Under the pieces are notes generated by a model, which worked only from the letters and a program-made list of their open reading frames with translations, had not been told where the DNA came from and ran no database searches. Positions 50,923 through 59,214 of a DNA stretch of 64,000 nucleotides are shown here, piece after piece (position 1 is the first letter of the stretch; each line of letters starts with the position of its first letter). The stretch is from NCBI RefSeq assembly GCF_040529335.1, contig NZ_CP159535.1, positions 100,851-164,850 on the forward strand, given 5' to 3'. A program made the position numbers and the translations under genes. The stretch comes from Streptomyces sp. HUAS MG91 (lineage in GTDB: Bacteria; Actinomycetota; Actinomycetes; Streptomycetales; Streptomycetaceae).

Positions 50923-52241
50923 AGGTCCTGGTCCTGTGGCCGCCGCACGTCCCCAGCTACTTCAACGCGGGCCACCACATCAGCACGTTCCTGACGGCCA
51001 ACTACCTGCGCACCCTGCCCGAGGTCGACCAGGTCCGCGCCGTGGACGCGGGCGCCCTGAACTACACCTGGAAAGAGATCGGCGACCTGCTCTACCAGGA
51101 GCGGGCGGACGTACTGGCCGTCATGAACGACTTCGACAACGTCGACGACCTGCCCCGTCTGCTGACCTACGTGCGCACCCTGTCCCCGGACACCAAGGTG
51201 GTCACCGCCGGACGGCTGAGCAGCCAGGCACCCCGCTCCTTCGACGGCTACGACCTGGACGCGGTGGTCGTCGGCGGCGACCCCGAGGCCGGCGTCGCCG
51301 CGTACGTCCGCCACGTCGCCGGCACCGGGCAGGCGCCCCTGCCCGGCGTCGTCCTGCGCGGCCAGGACGTGAGCGACGCGGCCCCGGGCACCTTCCTCCC
51401 CGCGTCCGAGTGGGTCCTGCCCGCCGTCGAGGAGATCCCGTACCAGGCCTACGAGCGCATGTACCAGCGGGACCAGAACAAGTTCTGCGGCATCCCGCAG
51501 CGCCGCGAACTGGTCGTCCCCGCATCCCGGGGCTGCCCGGTGAACTGCTCGTTCTGCGAGGTCCCCACCTTCCAGGGGCTGCGCGACCGCAGGCTCACCG
51601 TCGAACGGACCATCGACTACATCAGGGACAGCTTCACGGCGCACCCCTTCGAGTACGTGGCGTTCTACGCGCCCACCTTCACGCTCGACCGCAAGTGGAC
51701 CGAGCGGCTGTGCCGCGAACTCATCGCGCTGGGCAGCCCGTACCCGTGGAAGTGCGCCACGACCGTCGCCCACCTCAGCGAGCCCCTCCTGGAAGCGATG
51801 GCCGCCTCCGGCTGCGTACGCGTCAGCGTGGGCGTGGAAACCCTCGACCCGTCGGGGCACCCGGCACTGCCCCGCCTCAAACGCATGGAGCAGCAGCGCT
51901 ACGAAGAGCTCGCCGCGGCCTGCACCCGGCTCGGCGTCGAGCTGAACTGCTTCGTCATCATGGGGCTGCCCGGAACGACCCCCGAGGGCGCCGAGAACAC
52001 CGTACGCGCCATCCGCGAGGCCTCCGGCCGGGTCCGGCCGACGGTGTACTCGTCGATGGACCGGCTGCGCGCCGCGACCTGCCCCGCCGAGGCATCGGCC
52101 TTCAACCGGCAGCTGCTGCACCCGGACGAGGCACCGGACCGCGAGACGGCCCAACGCCTGTACGGCCTCGTCTACGGCCGCGAGGACTGGGTCACCCCGG
52201 TGACCGAGCGCGTCCCGCAGCGACTGGAGCAGGCGCGATGA
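50919..52241 (+). CDS. Radical SAM protein with N-terminal B12-binding-like domain
   Basis: 440 residues. An N-terminal Rossmann-like domain (MKVLVLWPPHVP..., VVVGGDPE) resembles cobalamin-binding domains of class B radical SAM enzymes. It is followed by the cluster motif CPVNCSFC with Cys206, Cys210 and Cys213 (CxxxCxxC), then GVETLD and a GLPGTTPEG barrel segment. Class B enzymes methylate unreactive carbons or rearrange substrates. Its place two genes after a Trp-repeat peptide suggests it modifies that peptide, perhaps at Trp or the adjacent residues. The classical DxHxxG cobalamin motif is not seen, as in many of this class. Coupled by ATGA to both neighbours. Confidence 0.92.
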   Translation: MKVLVLWPPHVPSYFNAGHHISTFLTANYLRTLPEVDQVRAVDAGALNYTWKEIGDLLYQERADVLAVMNDFDNVDDLPRLLTYVRTLSPDTKVVTAGRLSSQAPRSFDGYDLDAVVVGGDPEAGVAAYVRHVAGTGQAPLPGVVLRGQDVSDAAPGTFLPASEWVLPAVEEIPYQAYERMYQRDQNKFCGIPQRRELVVPASRGCPVNCSFCEVPTFQGLRDRRLTVERTIDYIRDSFTAHPFEYVAFYAPTFTLDRKWTERLCRELIALGSPYPWKCATTVAHLSEPLLEAMAASGCVRVSVGVETLDPSGHPALPRLKRMEQQRYEELAAACTRLGVELNCFVIMGLPGTTPEGAENTVRAIREASGRVRPTVYSSMDRLRAATCPAEASAFNRQLLHPDEAPDRETAQRLYGLVYGREDWVTPVTERVPQRLEQAR

Positions 52242-53329
52242 CCGTCCTCAGCGAGACGCGGTGGGGGCTGCCCGACACCGCGGTCCGCGACCGGCGCGCG
52301 GCCGACCCGCGCGTGAACCTCAGCTCCAACGAACTCCACCACCCTCAAGTCGAGTCACTCGCACGCGAGATGGTGGACGGATTCGACCCCGCCGTGCTCC
52401 GCGCCTACCCGGTGCAGGAGCCCGCCGCCGCGGCGGCGGGCGCACTGCTCGGCCTCCCCGCGCACCACCTGCTGCTCTCCGCGGGCTCGGACGCGGTGAT
52501 CCGGCTCCTGCTGACCTCGCTGCGCGGCGCCTTCCCGGGCGGCCTCGTGCTCCAGGAGCCCAACTACGAGGCGTGGACGCAGGCGGTGGACGCGCCGCTG
52601 TGGCCCCTGCGCAAGGTGACCTCGACGGACGGCACCGCCACGACGTCCGCCGAGGCCATGCTGGACGCGGCAGCCGACGCCGAGCCCGCACTCGTCGTGG
52701 TCTCCTGGCCGAACGGCCCCGCCGGCTACACACCCCGGCTCGACCACATCGCCGAGCTGTCGGCCGTGTGCCGCAGCCGGGGCCACCTGCTCATCGTCGA
52801 CGGCTGCTACGCCGGATTCGCCGGCAGCCCCCTGAAGGTGGCCGAACTCGCCGACGACCACTGCCTGGTCCTGCTGAGCTGGTCGAAGATGTTCGGCTTC
52901 GCCGGCGGCCGCCTCGCCGTCGCCTGCGGGGGCCCCGACCTCGTGCACCGGCTGCGCGCCGCCCGGCAGGAGGACCACGTCTCAGCCCTGGCGCTGCACG
53001 CCCTGACCCGCACCGGCCAGGTCTACGACCGCTTCACGCACGTGTGGCAGGACATCACCGCCACCCGCGAGGCGATGCGGTCACGGCTCACCGCACTCGG
53101 CCACCACGTGCCGGAATCCGGCGGCAACTTCCTGCACGTACCACGGCCGACGGCCGCTTCCGCCGCCGAGCTGACGGCCCGCCTGTCGCACAGCGGCTAC
53201 CGCGTACGCGACATGGGCCTCACCAGCGGACTCCACCACCACGTGCGGTTCACCGTCGCCCACGGGCCGGCCGGCGAGCAGTTCCTGGACTGCCTGGTGC
53301 GGCACCTCGCGGAGGTCGGCGGAGCATGA
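52238..53329 (+). CDS. HisC-like PLP-dependent aminotransferase
   Basis: 363 residues, fold type I. NLSSNELHHP at the N-terminus recalls histidinol-phosphate aminotransferase (LxxNENP), and the PLP lysine is Lys217 in SWSKMFGFAGGRLA. HisC-like enzymes transaminate or decarboxylate phosphorylated or free amino acids. It overlaps both the radical SAM gene and the protease-like gene. It may process an amino acid released from the repeat peptide or act on a phosphorylated intermediate made with the kinase in the same operon. Confidence 0.88.
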   Translation: MTVLSETRWGLPDTAVRDRRAADPRVNLSSNELHHPQVESLAREMVDGFDPAVLRAYPVQEPAAAAAGALLGLPAHHLLLSAGSDAVIRLLLTSLRGAFPGGLVLQEPNYEAWTQAVDAPLWPLRKVTSTDGTATTSAEAMLDAAADAEPALVVVSWPNGPAGYTPRLDHIAELSAVCRSRGHLLIVDGCYAGFAGSPLKVAELADDHCLVLLSWSKMFGFAGGRLAVACGGPDLVHRLRAARQEDHVSALALHALTRTGQVYDRFTHVWQDITATREAMRSRLTALGHHVPESGGNFLHVPRPTAASAAELTARLSHSGYRVRDMGLTSGLHHHVRFTVAHGPAGEQFLDCLVRHLAEVGGA

Positions 53330-55149
53330 GCGCCATCAGCACACCCCCCGCCGCGCCGCGCACCCGCCACCACTGGCGGACCGTGGCCGACTGGTACGGC
53401 CTCGACCCCGCGCCGACCCCGCCCGCCGACCCGTGGGCACTGCCGACGCTCACCCCCACATCGGCGGAGCCCGGCAGCCCGCCCCGCGAACTCAACGCGC
53501 TCTACCGCACGTTGCAGGCGCACGACGACGGAGACCTCGGACTCGGCGCGGAAGGAGTCCGGTTCGTCCGCGCCAAGGGCCGGCGCGTCCTCGACGTCGA
53601 CTGGAAGCACGACACGCTGCTCATCGACACCCTGCACGCCACCGTCCTCCTCGACGGACAGCACCTCACACCCGACCGCGCCGCCCTGCGCCGCGTGCTG
53701 ACCGACGGCGTGCGCCGCCTCGTCGTCGTCGCCCACGGCGACGGCGGCCACCTCGACCTCGGCCCCCTCGTCGCCTGCGGCCTGTACACCCCCGTCGAAC
53801 GGGACCTGGCGTCCGGCGCACCCCTCGAACGCGGCTGCCGGGCGGGCGTCTCCTGCAAGCGGGCACGCGACCACGACGCCGTACTGCTGTGCCGCGACAT
53901 CAAAGCGGGCAGCGTCGTCCTCGTCGCCTGCAAGGCAGGCTCGATCATCGACCCCGCCTTCCCCTCCAGCACCAACGTGGTGGTCGGTTTCCTCGACGGA
54001 TACGCCGCCACGGTCGTGGCACCGCCCGGCAACGCCTCCGCGTCCCCCGTCATCACCCACGGCCTGTACGCGATGGCCGGCCACACCCCGCTGACCCGCG
54101 TGCGCTCCTACCTCGACGACGTGTCGGGACGCGGCCGCGTCCACTACCGGATCCTCGGCACACCCGGCCCCGCCGACACCGCCCCGGGCGACGACACCCC
54201 GCACCACGGCGGCGGCGTGACCGTGCACCACGTCGACCCGCCCGAGGACGGCGAACGGCACTTCGCCCTGCGCGTCTCGGACGGGACCGCCCTGCGCCCC
54301 GGCGTCGACAGCGCCTACGGGCGACGACACCTCGTCCTGCCCGAGGGCCTCGACCCGGACGCGGTGCGCCTCGTACCCGACTGGACCCCGCGCGCCGCGG
54401 ACCTGGACAACCACCGCACCGACCTGGAACGGATGCGACTGATGTACGGGCAGCTGACGGGCGCGCTCGTCTCCTCGCCCGCCCGACGGCGCGCCCTCGA
54501 ACTCGGCGAACGCCTGGCCGGCCTGCGCCACCGCCACGAGGCCTCCCGCCTGACCGCCGTACGCCGCCTTGCGGGCGGAGCCGCCCACGGCCTCGTCACC
54601 CACCCCGGCGGACAGGAGGCCACCCGCCAACTCCTCGACGCCTGGGGCGAAGGCGTCGCCGAGACCCTCGAACTGCTCCTCGTCCAGCAGGACCCGGCCG
54701 ACCTGCTCACCTCGGCCATGTGGCCGCAGGACGAGCGGCTCGGCCAGGAGGGCTGCGAAGTGTGCGGCCGACGCATGCGCGTCCTCACCTACCGCGACCT
54801 GCTCGGCAGCACCGGCTGCCTGCGCCACGACTGCCCGCACTGCGGCAGCCGCCGCGTCACCCCGGACCGGACCGACTCCTGCGTCACCTTCCGTCTCGTA
54901 CCGGGACCCGACCCGTCCCTGGAGGTCAACCCGGAGACGGAGCACGGCAGTTGCCACGTCGTGTGGCAGGCCACGTTCAAAAACAGCGCCACCGCCTTCC
55001 CCGTCCGCCGCACCCGCCTCGGCAACACCCCCGAGCGGCTGCCGCTCCCCGTCCCCGACGACCTCACCGACCAACTGCACACGGTCAAGGCCGTCGTGGT
55101 CAGCGGCAGCCGGATGTGGTCCTGGCGCACCCGATGGAGGGCCCGCTGA
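53326..55149 (+). CDS. Unrecognised protein with a possible CHAT/caspase-like protease domain and a zinc ribbon
   Basis: 607 residues. Residues about 95-240 show a hydrophobic strand ending in His (RRLVVVAHGDGGHLDLG, His137) and, about 65 residues later, a strand ending in Cys (VVLVACKAG, Cys202). This His-Gly...Ala-Cys layout is seen in clan CD proteases (CHAT, caspase, gingipain). Near the C-terminus Cys477, Cys480, Cys503 and Cys506 form a four-Cys zinc ribbon. The middle is alpha-helical without a recognised family. If it is a protease it could cut the repeat peptide into units. The assignment rests on pattern only. It overlaps both neighbouring genes (ATGA and TGATG). Confidence 0.55.
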   Translation: MSAISTPPAAPRTRHHWRTVADWYGLDPAPTPPADPWALPTLTPTSAEPGSPPRELNALYRTLQAHDDGDLGLGAEGVRFVRAKGRRVLDVDWKHDTLLIDTLHATVLLDGQHLTPDRAALRRVLTDGVRRLVVVAHGDGGHLDLGPLVACGLYTPVERDLASGAPLERGCRAGVSCKRARDHDAVLLCRDIKAGSVVLVACKAGSIIDPAFPSSTNVVVGFLDGYAATVVAPPGNASASPVITHGLYAMAGHTPLTRVRSYLDDVSGRGRVHYRILGTPGPADTAPGDDTPHHGGGVTVHHVDPPEDGERHFALRVSDGTALRPGVDSAYGRRHLVLPEGLDPDAVRLVPDWTPRAADLDNHRTDLERMRLMYGQLTGALVSSPARRRALELGERLAGLRHRHEASRLTAVRRLAGGAAHGLVTHPGGQEATRQLLDAWGEGVAETLELLLVQQDPADLLTSAMWPQDERLGQEGCEVCGRRMRVLTYRDLLGSTGCLRHDCPHCGSRRVTPDRTDSCVTFRLVPGPDPSLEVNPETEHGSCHVVWQATFKNSATAFPVRRTRLGNTPERLPLPVPDDLTDQLHTVKAVVVSGSRMWSWRTRWRAR

Positions 55150-55847
55150 TGCACCACCCCACCACCGCCCCGGCCCGGCCCCGCCCCGAACCCGCAACAC
55201 GGCACGCCCACCCCTACCCGCACGTCGTCTTCGGCCCCGGCACCCTCCTCGGCGCCGACGACACGGCCCGCCTCACCGCGACCTTCCCGGCACACCTGTT
55301 GCGCACCGCCCACCACCGCGACGGCGGCGACAAGACGTACACCGTCAACGCGCTCACCCTCCACCGCCACGGCACCCCGGCTCCCGAACTGAACGACCTC
55401 GACCCCGTCTGGCACACCGTGGTGGCCCGCCTGGCCGCCCCGGAACACGGCCACCACATGCTGCGGCTCCTCGGCCTGCCCACGGCACCCCTCGACATCG
55501 AGGTGCGCCTCACCGAGTACCGGCGCGGCGGCTGGATGTCCCGCCACACCGACCGCCCCGACAAGGCGTTCTCGCAGAACATCTACCTCTGCCCCGGCTG
55601 GCAGCGGCACTGGGGCGGCGGCCTCGGCCTCTACACGACCAGCAGCGCCCCCGACCCCGCCACGACGTTCCAGCCCGGCGACGGCAACTCCCTCGCCTTC
55701 GCCCGCTCCGAGAACTCCTGGCACGAGGTGTTCCCCGTCGACCCCCGCGCCCGGGCACCACGCCGCGCACTCCTCCTCCACGCCCACTGGGCCCGCACCG
55801 AGGACAACACCGCGCACCACCCCGCGGAGGCACCATGCGGCTCGTAG
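55149..55847 (+). CDS. 2-oxoglutarate/Fe(II)-dependent oxygenase (prolyl-hydroxylase type), copy 1
   Basis: 232 residues. The iron-binding facial triad is visible as RHTD (His-x-Asp) and the distal His in NSWHEVFPV. GGGLGLY lies between them, and an Arg-rich strand (RAPRRALLLHAHW) follows for 2-oxoglutarate binding. Such enzymes hydroxylate amino-acid side chains in peptides or free form. It shares a DKTY segment and overall layout with the second copy at 58591-59214, so the operon holds two diverged paralogues. It overlaps the zinc-ribbon gene (TGATG) and the kinase gene. Confidence 0.88.
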   Translation: MHHPTTAPARPRPEPATRHAHPYPHVVFGPGTLLGADDTARLTATFPAHLLRTAHHRDGGDKTYTVNALTLHRHGTPAPELNDLDPVWHTVVARLAAPEHGHHMLRLLGLPTAPLDIEVRLTEYRRGGWMSRHTDRPDKAFSQNIYLCPGWQRHWGGGLGLYTTSSAPDPATTFQPGDGNSLAFARSENSWHEVFPVDPRARAPRRALLLHAHWARTEDNTAHHPAEAPCGS

Positions 55848-56377
55848 TCGCCGGACCCCCCGGAGCCGGCAAGACCCGCCTGGCCACCGCACTGGCAGCC
55901 CGCACCACCACACCCCTGTACGACCTCGACGACCTCTACTGGGGCAGCGGCTGGACCCGCCCCACCCCCGAGACGTGGCGCACCCGCCTGACCGAGGTCA
56001 CCGGCCGGGACAGCTGGATCATCGCCGGGAACTTCCAGCCGACCATGGACATCCGGCTCCGCCGCGCCACCCACGTGATCGTCGTCGACCCCGGCCCGGC
56101 CGTCTGCCTGGCACGCCTCGCCCGCCGCACCCTCGGCATCTACCTCGGCCGCACCGAGGAACTGCCCCGCCACCTGCGCGCCGAGGGCCGCAGACAGGCC
56201 GGACGCGGCCTCACCCGCATCGCCCGCACCGCGGCCCGCTACCGCCACGTCGAACTGCCCCAGACCCACCGCCTCGCACACACGCACGGACTGCGGCCCC
56301 TGCACGTCGGCCGCACCCCGGACCCGACCACCCTCCTCACCCACCTCAGCCTCGACAGGAGCACGCGATGCGCGTGA
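55835..56377 (+). CDS. P-loop kinase (adenylate-kinase/FlaR-like)
   Basis: 180 residues. The Walker A motif is AGPPGAGKT at the N-terminus, followed by LYDLDDLYWGSGW (substrate Asp pair) and WIIAGNF. This is the pattern of the small AAA/FlaR-like kinases often annotated as topology modulation proteins. It probably phosphorylates a small molecule. With two phosphatase-like proteins and a MurA-like enzyme in the operon, a phosphorylated intermediate in the pathway is likely. It overlaps the genes on both sides by 10-13 bp. Confidence 0.82.
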   Translation: MRLVVAGPPGAGKTRLATALAARTTTPLYDLDDLYWGSGWTRPTPETWRTRLTEVTGRDSWIIAGNFQPTMDIRLRRATHVIVVDPGPAVCLARLARRTLGIYLGRTEELPRHLRAEGRRQAGRGLTRIARTAARYRHVELPQTHRLAHTHGLRPLHVGRTPDPTTLLTHLSLDRSTRCA

Positions 56378-57150
56378 CCACGCCGGGAACCACAGCCGCC
56401 CCGCCCACCCCCGAAACCACGCCCCCGCAAGCTGTGGCCTTCGACTTCTTCGGCACCCTCGGCCACTGGGAACCCGGCACCGTCGGAAGCCCCGCCCAGG
56501 TCCTGTACGACGCCGCCCCCGACCGCGCCCGCATCGACACCGTCCACCTGGTCGACCTGGTCGAGGGCAAGAACGGCACCGTCCAGCGCGACACACCGGT
56601 CACCGCCGCGGCCTACGCACGCTGGGAGGAGGACAGCTGGCGCGCAGCCGCCCGCTACGCCCACGTACCGGTCACCCCGGCGCTCATCGAGGAACTGCGC
56701 ACCGTCCTCGACGCCCGCCGCCTCGAACTCTACGAGGACGTACGCCCCGCCCTGCGCACCCTGCACGAGCACCACATCCCGTGGGTGCTGTGCTCCAACG
56801 CCTCACCCGACGTCGAGGGCAAACTCCACACCCTCCTCGGCCCCGAACTGCGCCCCCGCGGCTGCGTCGTGTCCTGGCGCGTCGGCGCACGCAAACCGCA
56901 CCCGCGCATGTTCACCACCGTGCTCGACGAACTCGCCCCGCTCACCGCCGCCGAGACCCTGTTCATCGGCGACCGCTACGACTGCGACATCGCGGGCCCC
57001 CGCACCCACGGCTTCCGCACCACCCTCCTCGACCGCGACGGCCGCACCGCCCTCCGCGACACCGAACGCGCCGCGACCACCGTGTGGAGCGACCTGCGGC
57101 CCCTGACCGAACTCGTGCGCCACGCCTCCCCGACGCCCGCGACCCCCTGA
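56368..57150 (+). CDS. HAD-superfamily hydrolase
   Basis: 260 residues. HAD motif I is FDFFGTL, motif II is LCSNAS, motif III is the Lys in ARKPHPRMF, and motif IV is IGDRYDCDIAG. The cap region lies between residues about 45 and 120. HAD enzymes of this size are usually small-molecule phosphatases or dehalogenases. Its position after the kinase suggests it removes a phosphate later in the same pathway. The substrate is unknown. Confidence 0.88.
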   Translation: MRVTTPGTTAAPPTPETTPPQAVAFDFFGTLGHWEPGTVGSPAQVLYDAAPDRARIDTVHLVDLVEGKNGTVQRDTPVTAAAYARWEEDSWRAAARYAHVPVTPALIEELRTVLDARRLELYEDVRPALRTLHEHHIPWVLCSNASPDVEGKLHTLLGPELRPRGCVVSWRVGARKPHPRMFTTVLDELAPLTAAETLFIGDRYDCDIAGPRTHGFRTTLLDRDGRTALRDTERAATTVWSDLRPLTELVRHASPTPATP

Positions 57151-57176
57151 GAACTCTGCGAAAGGCGGAGAACACC

Positions 57177-58577
57177 GTGAGCATCAACGCCCCGACACTC
57201 GCCCCGCTCCAGTCACCGGCCCACCTCACGGCCCGCGGCGGCAACCCCGCACGCGGCCACGTGAACGTCTCCGGCTTCAAACACGTCATGGTGCTCGCCG
57301 TCGCCTACGCCGTCGGCTCCCGGCGACACACCGTCCTCACCAACGTGCCGGACATCCTGGAGACCCGCACCTACCTCGAACTGCTGCCCCAACTCGGCGT
57401 CCACACCTCACAGGCAGGCTCCAGCCTGGTCCTCGCCCCCGGCGACCTCCCCTCCACCGACGACGCGACCGGCTCCGCCACCGTGCTCCCGCCCGTCGCG
57501 GAGAACATCCACGGCAGCCTCTACCTCCTGCCCCCGCTGCTCGCCCGCCGGGGCCGCATCGGCTTCTCCGCGTTCGGCGGCTGCCCCATCGGCAGCGCCC
57601 ACGACCGCGGCGCCCGCCCCTGGCGGCACATCGTGCGCGTACTGGAACACTTCGGCGCCCGCTTCGACGCCACACGGCGCGAGCTGACCCTGCCCCCACA
57701 CGGCTACCGGGCCACCGAACTGGACCTCGGCCTGTTCGCCGACGACCAGACCCTGCTCACCGGAGCCGAATACTCGGGAGCCACCAAGGCCGCCGTCCTC
57801 GCCGCCGCGTTCGCCGACGGCACCACGGTGCTGCACCGCCCCTACCGCAAGGCCGAACTCGAGTCGCTGCTGCGCCTGCTGGAACAGGACGGCGTCCACG
57901 TCCGACGGACACCCGACCGCATCGAGATCACCCCGCGCCCGGAGCGCCGCCAGGACCTCCTCACCTACGACCTGCCGCCCGACCTGCTCGAAGTGGTCAC
58001 GTGGACCACCATCGCCGCCGTCACCGGCGGCCGCGTCCACCTCACCAACGTCACCACCGAGACACTGCGCGACGGACTCGGAGCGGAGTACGCACTGTGG
58101 CGCGCCGCCGGCCTGCGCTTCGCCGAGGACAGCGGCGGCGTCATCGTCGGCGCACCGCGCGACGGCCGCTTCGCCCCGCTGCCCGAGATCCGCGTCGACC
58201 CCACCACCATCTACAGCGACTCCCAGCCCCTGTTCACCGTCCTCGCCACCCAGTGCCCCGGCCCCACCCACATCGTCGACGGAGTGTGGCAGGGCCGCTA
58301 CAACCACCTCGACGGACTCGCGGCCCTCGGCGCCGACATCCGCCACACCCCCCAGGGCATCCTCGTCGGCACCTCCCCCCTGCACGCCCCCGCGAACGGA
58401 ACACAGGTCCACGCCACCGACCTGCGCTGCGCCGCCGCCCTCCTGGTGGCGGCCCTGGCCGCCGACGGCGGACCCGTGCACATCACGGGCACCCACCACC
58501 TCGACCGCGGCTACGACCACCTGCCGCGCAAACTCGCCGACTGCTTCGTCGACTCCCCGCTTCCGTCGGTTCTGTGA
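57177..58577 (+). CDS. MurA/EPSP-synthase-fold enolpyruvyl transferase-like protein
   Basis: 466 residues from GTG 57177. Sequence matches to UDP-GlcNAc enolpyruvyl transferase include an N-terminal GFKHVMVLAVA (Lys35; the partner Asn is His36) and the catalytic-loop GGCPIGSAHDRGARP with Cys136. Repeated inside-out barrel units follow, such as EYSGATKAAVLAAAFADGTTVL and QPLFTVLATQC. Housekeeping MurA is about 420 residues, so this is longer and diverged, with an insertion after the Cys loop. It probably transfers an enolpyruvyl group from phosphoenolpyruvate to a pathway intermediate. Homologues with altered chemistry are possible given the Asn-to-His change. Confidence 0.85.
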   Translation: MSINAPTLAPLQSPAHLTARGGNPARGHVNVSGFKHVMVLAVAYAVGSRRHTVLTNVPDILETRTYLELLPQLGVHTSQAGSSLVLAPGDLPSTDDATGSATVLPPVAENIHGSLYLLPPLLARRGRIGFSAFGGCPIGSAHDRGARPWRHIVRVLEHFGARFDATRRELTLPPHGYRATELDLGLFADDQTLLTGAEYSGATKAAVLAAAFADGTTVLHRPYRKAELESLLRLLEQDGVHVRRTPDRIEITPRPERRQDLLTYDLPPDLLEVVTWTTIAAVTGGRVHLTNVTTETLRDGLGAEYALWRAAGLRFAEDSGGVIVGAPRDGRFAPLPEIRVDPTTIYSDSQPLFTVLATQCPGPTHIVDGVWQGRYNHLDGLAALGADIRHTPQGILVGTSPLHAPANGTQVHATDLRCAAALLVAALAADGGPVHITGTHHLDRGYDHLPRKLADCFVDSPLPSVL

Positions 58578-58590
58578 CCCTGGAGCCCGC

Positions 58591-59214
58591 ATGCGACCCG
58601 ATCTTCAGCACCGCACCCCGACCGAGGCCCTGGCCGGCGCCCACCTGCGGACCCTGCCCTGGTCCCACGCCTGGCTGGACCAGGCACTCGACCCCCGCCT
58701 CGCCCAGGAGCTGTCCCGGTCCTTCGACGACATCCCCCTCACCCCCTGCGCACAGCACGAGGGCGACAAGACGTACCGCATGGCCACCCACCCCGTCACC
58801 GTCGACGACCCGCACTCCTGGCCCGGCGGACCGTGGCCCGAGCTCCTCGACACGCTGACCTCCCCCTCGTACCGGGAGCAGATGACGCGCCTGACCGGAA
58901 TCCGGCTGGCCGAGGCACGGCTGTCGGTGAACCTGTGGGAGTACGCCAGCGGAGACTGGCTCTCACCGCACGTCGACAAGGCCGAGAAGATCGTCACCCA
59001 GATCCTCTACCTGAGCGACGGCTGGACCCCGGCCGACGGCGGCGAACTGCTCATCCTCGACGGGCCCGACGCGGACCGACCCACGGCCGCCCACACACCG
59101 GTCCTCGGCAGCAGCGCCGTCCTCGTCAGGTCCGACGCCTCCTGGCACGCCGTCCGCAGCCCCGCCCCCACCGCCCCGCGCCGACGGTCCGTGACCGTCA
59201 CCTTCCTGCGGTGA
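58591..59214 (+). CDS. 2-oxoglutarate/Fe(II)-dependent oxygenase, copy 2
   Basis: 207 residues. The facial triad is SPHVDKAEK (His-x-Asp) and ASWHAV (distal His), with GGELLIL between and the Arg-containing PRRRSVTVTFLR at the end. The N-terminal half shares EGDKTYRM with GGDKTYTV of the first copy. It starts 13 bp after the MurA-like gene and its stop overlaps the MFS start (GTGA). It probably hydroxylates a peptide or amino-acid intermediate at a different position from copy 1. Confidence 0.88.
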   Translation: MRPDLQHRTPTEALAGAHLRTLPWSHAWLDQALDPRLAQELSRSFDDIPLTPCAQHEGDKTYRMATHPVTVDDPHSWPGGPWPELLDTLTSPSYREQMTRLTGIRLAEARLSVNLWEYASGDWLSPHVDKAEKIVTQILYLSDGWTPADGGELLILDGPDADRPTAAHTPVLGSSAVLVRSDASWHAVRSPAPTAPRRRSVTVTFLR

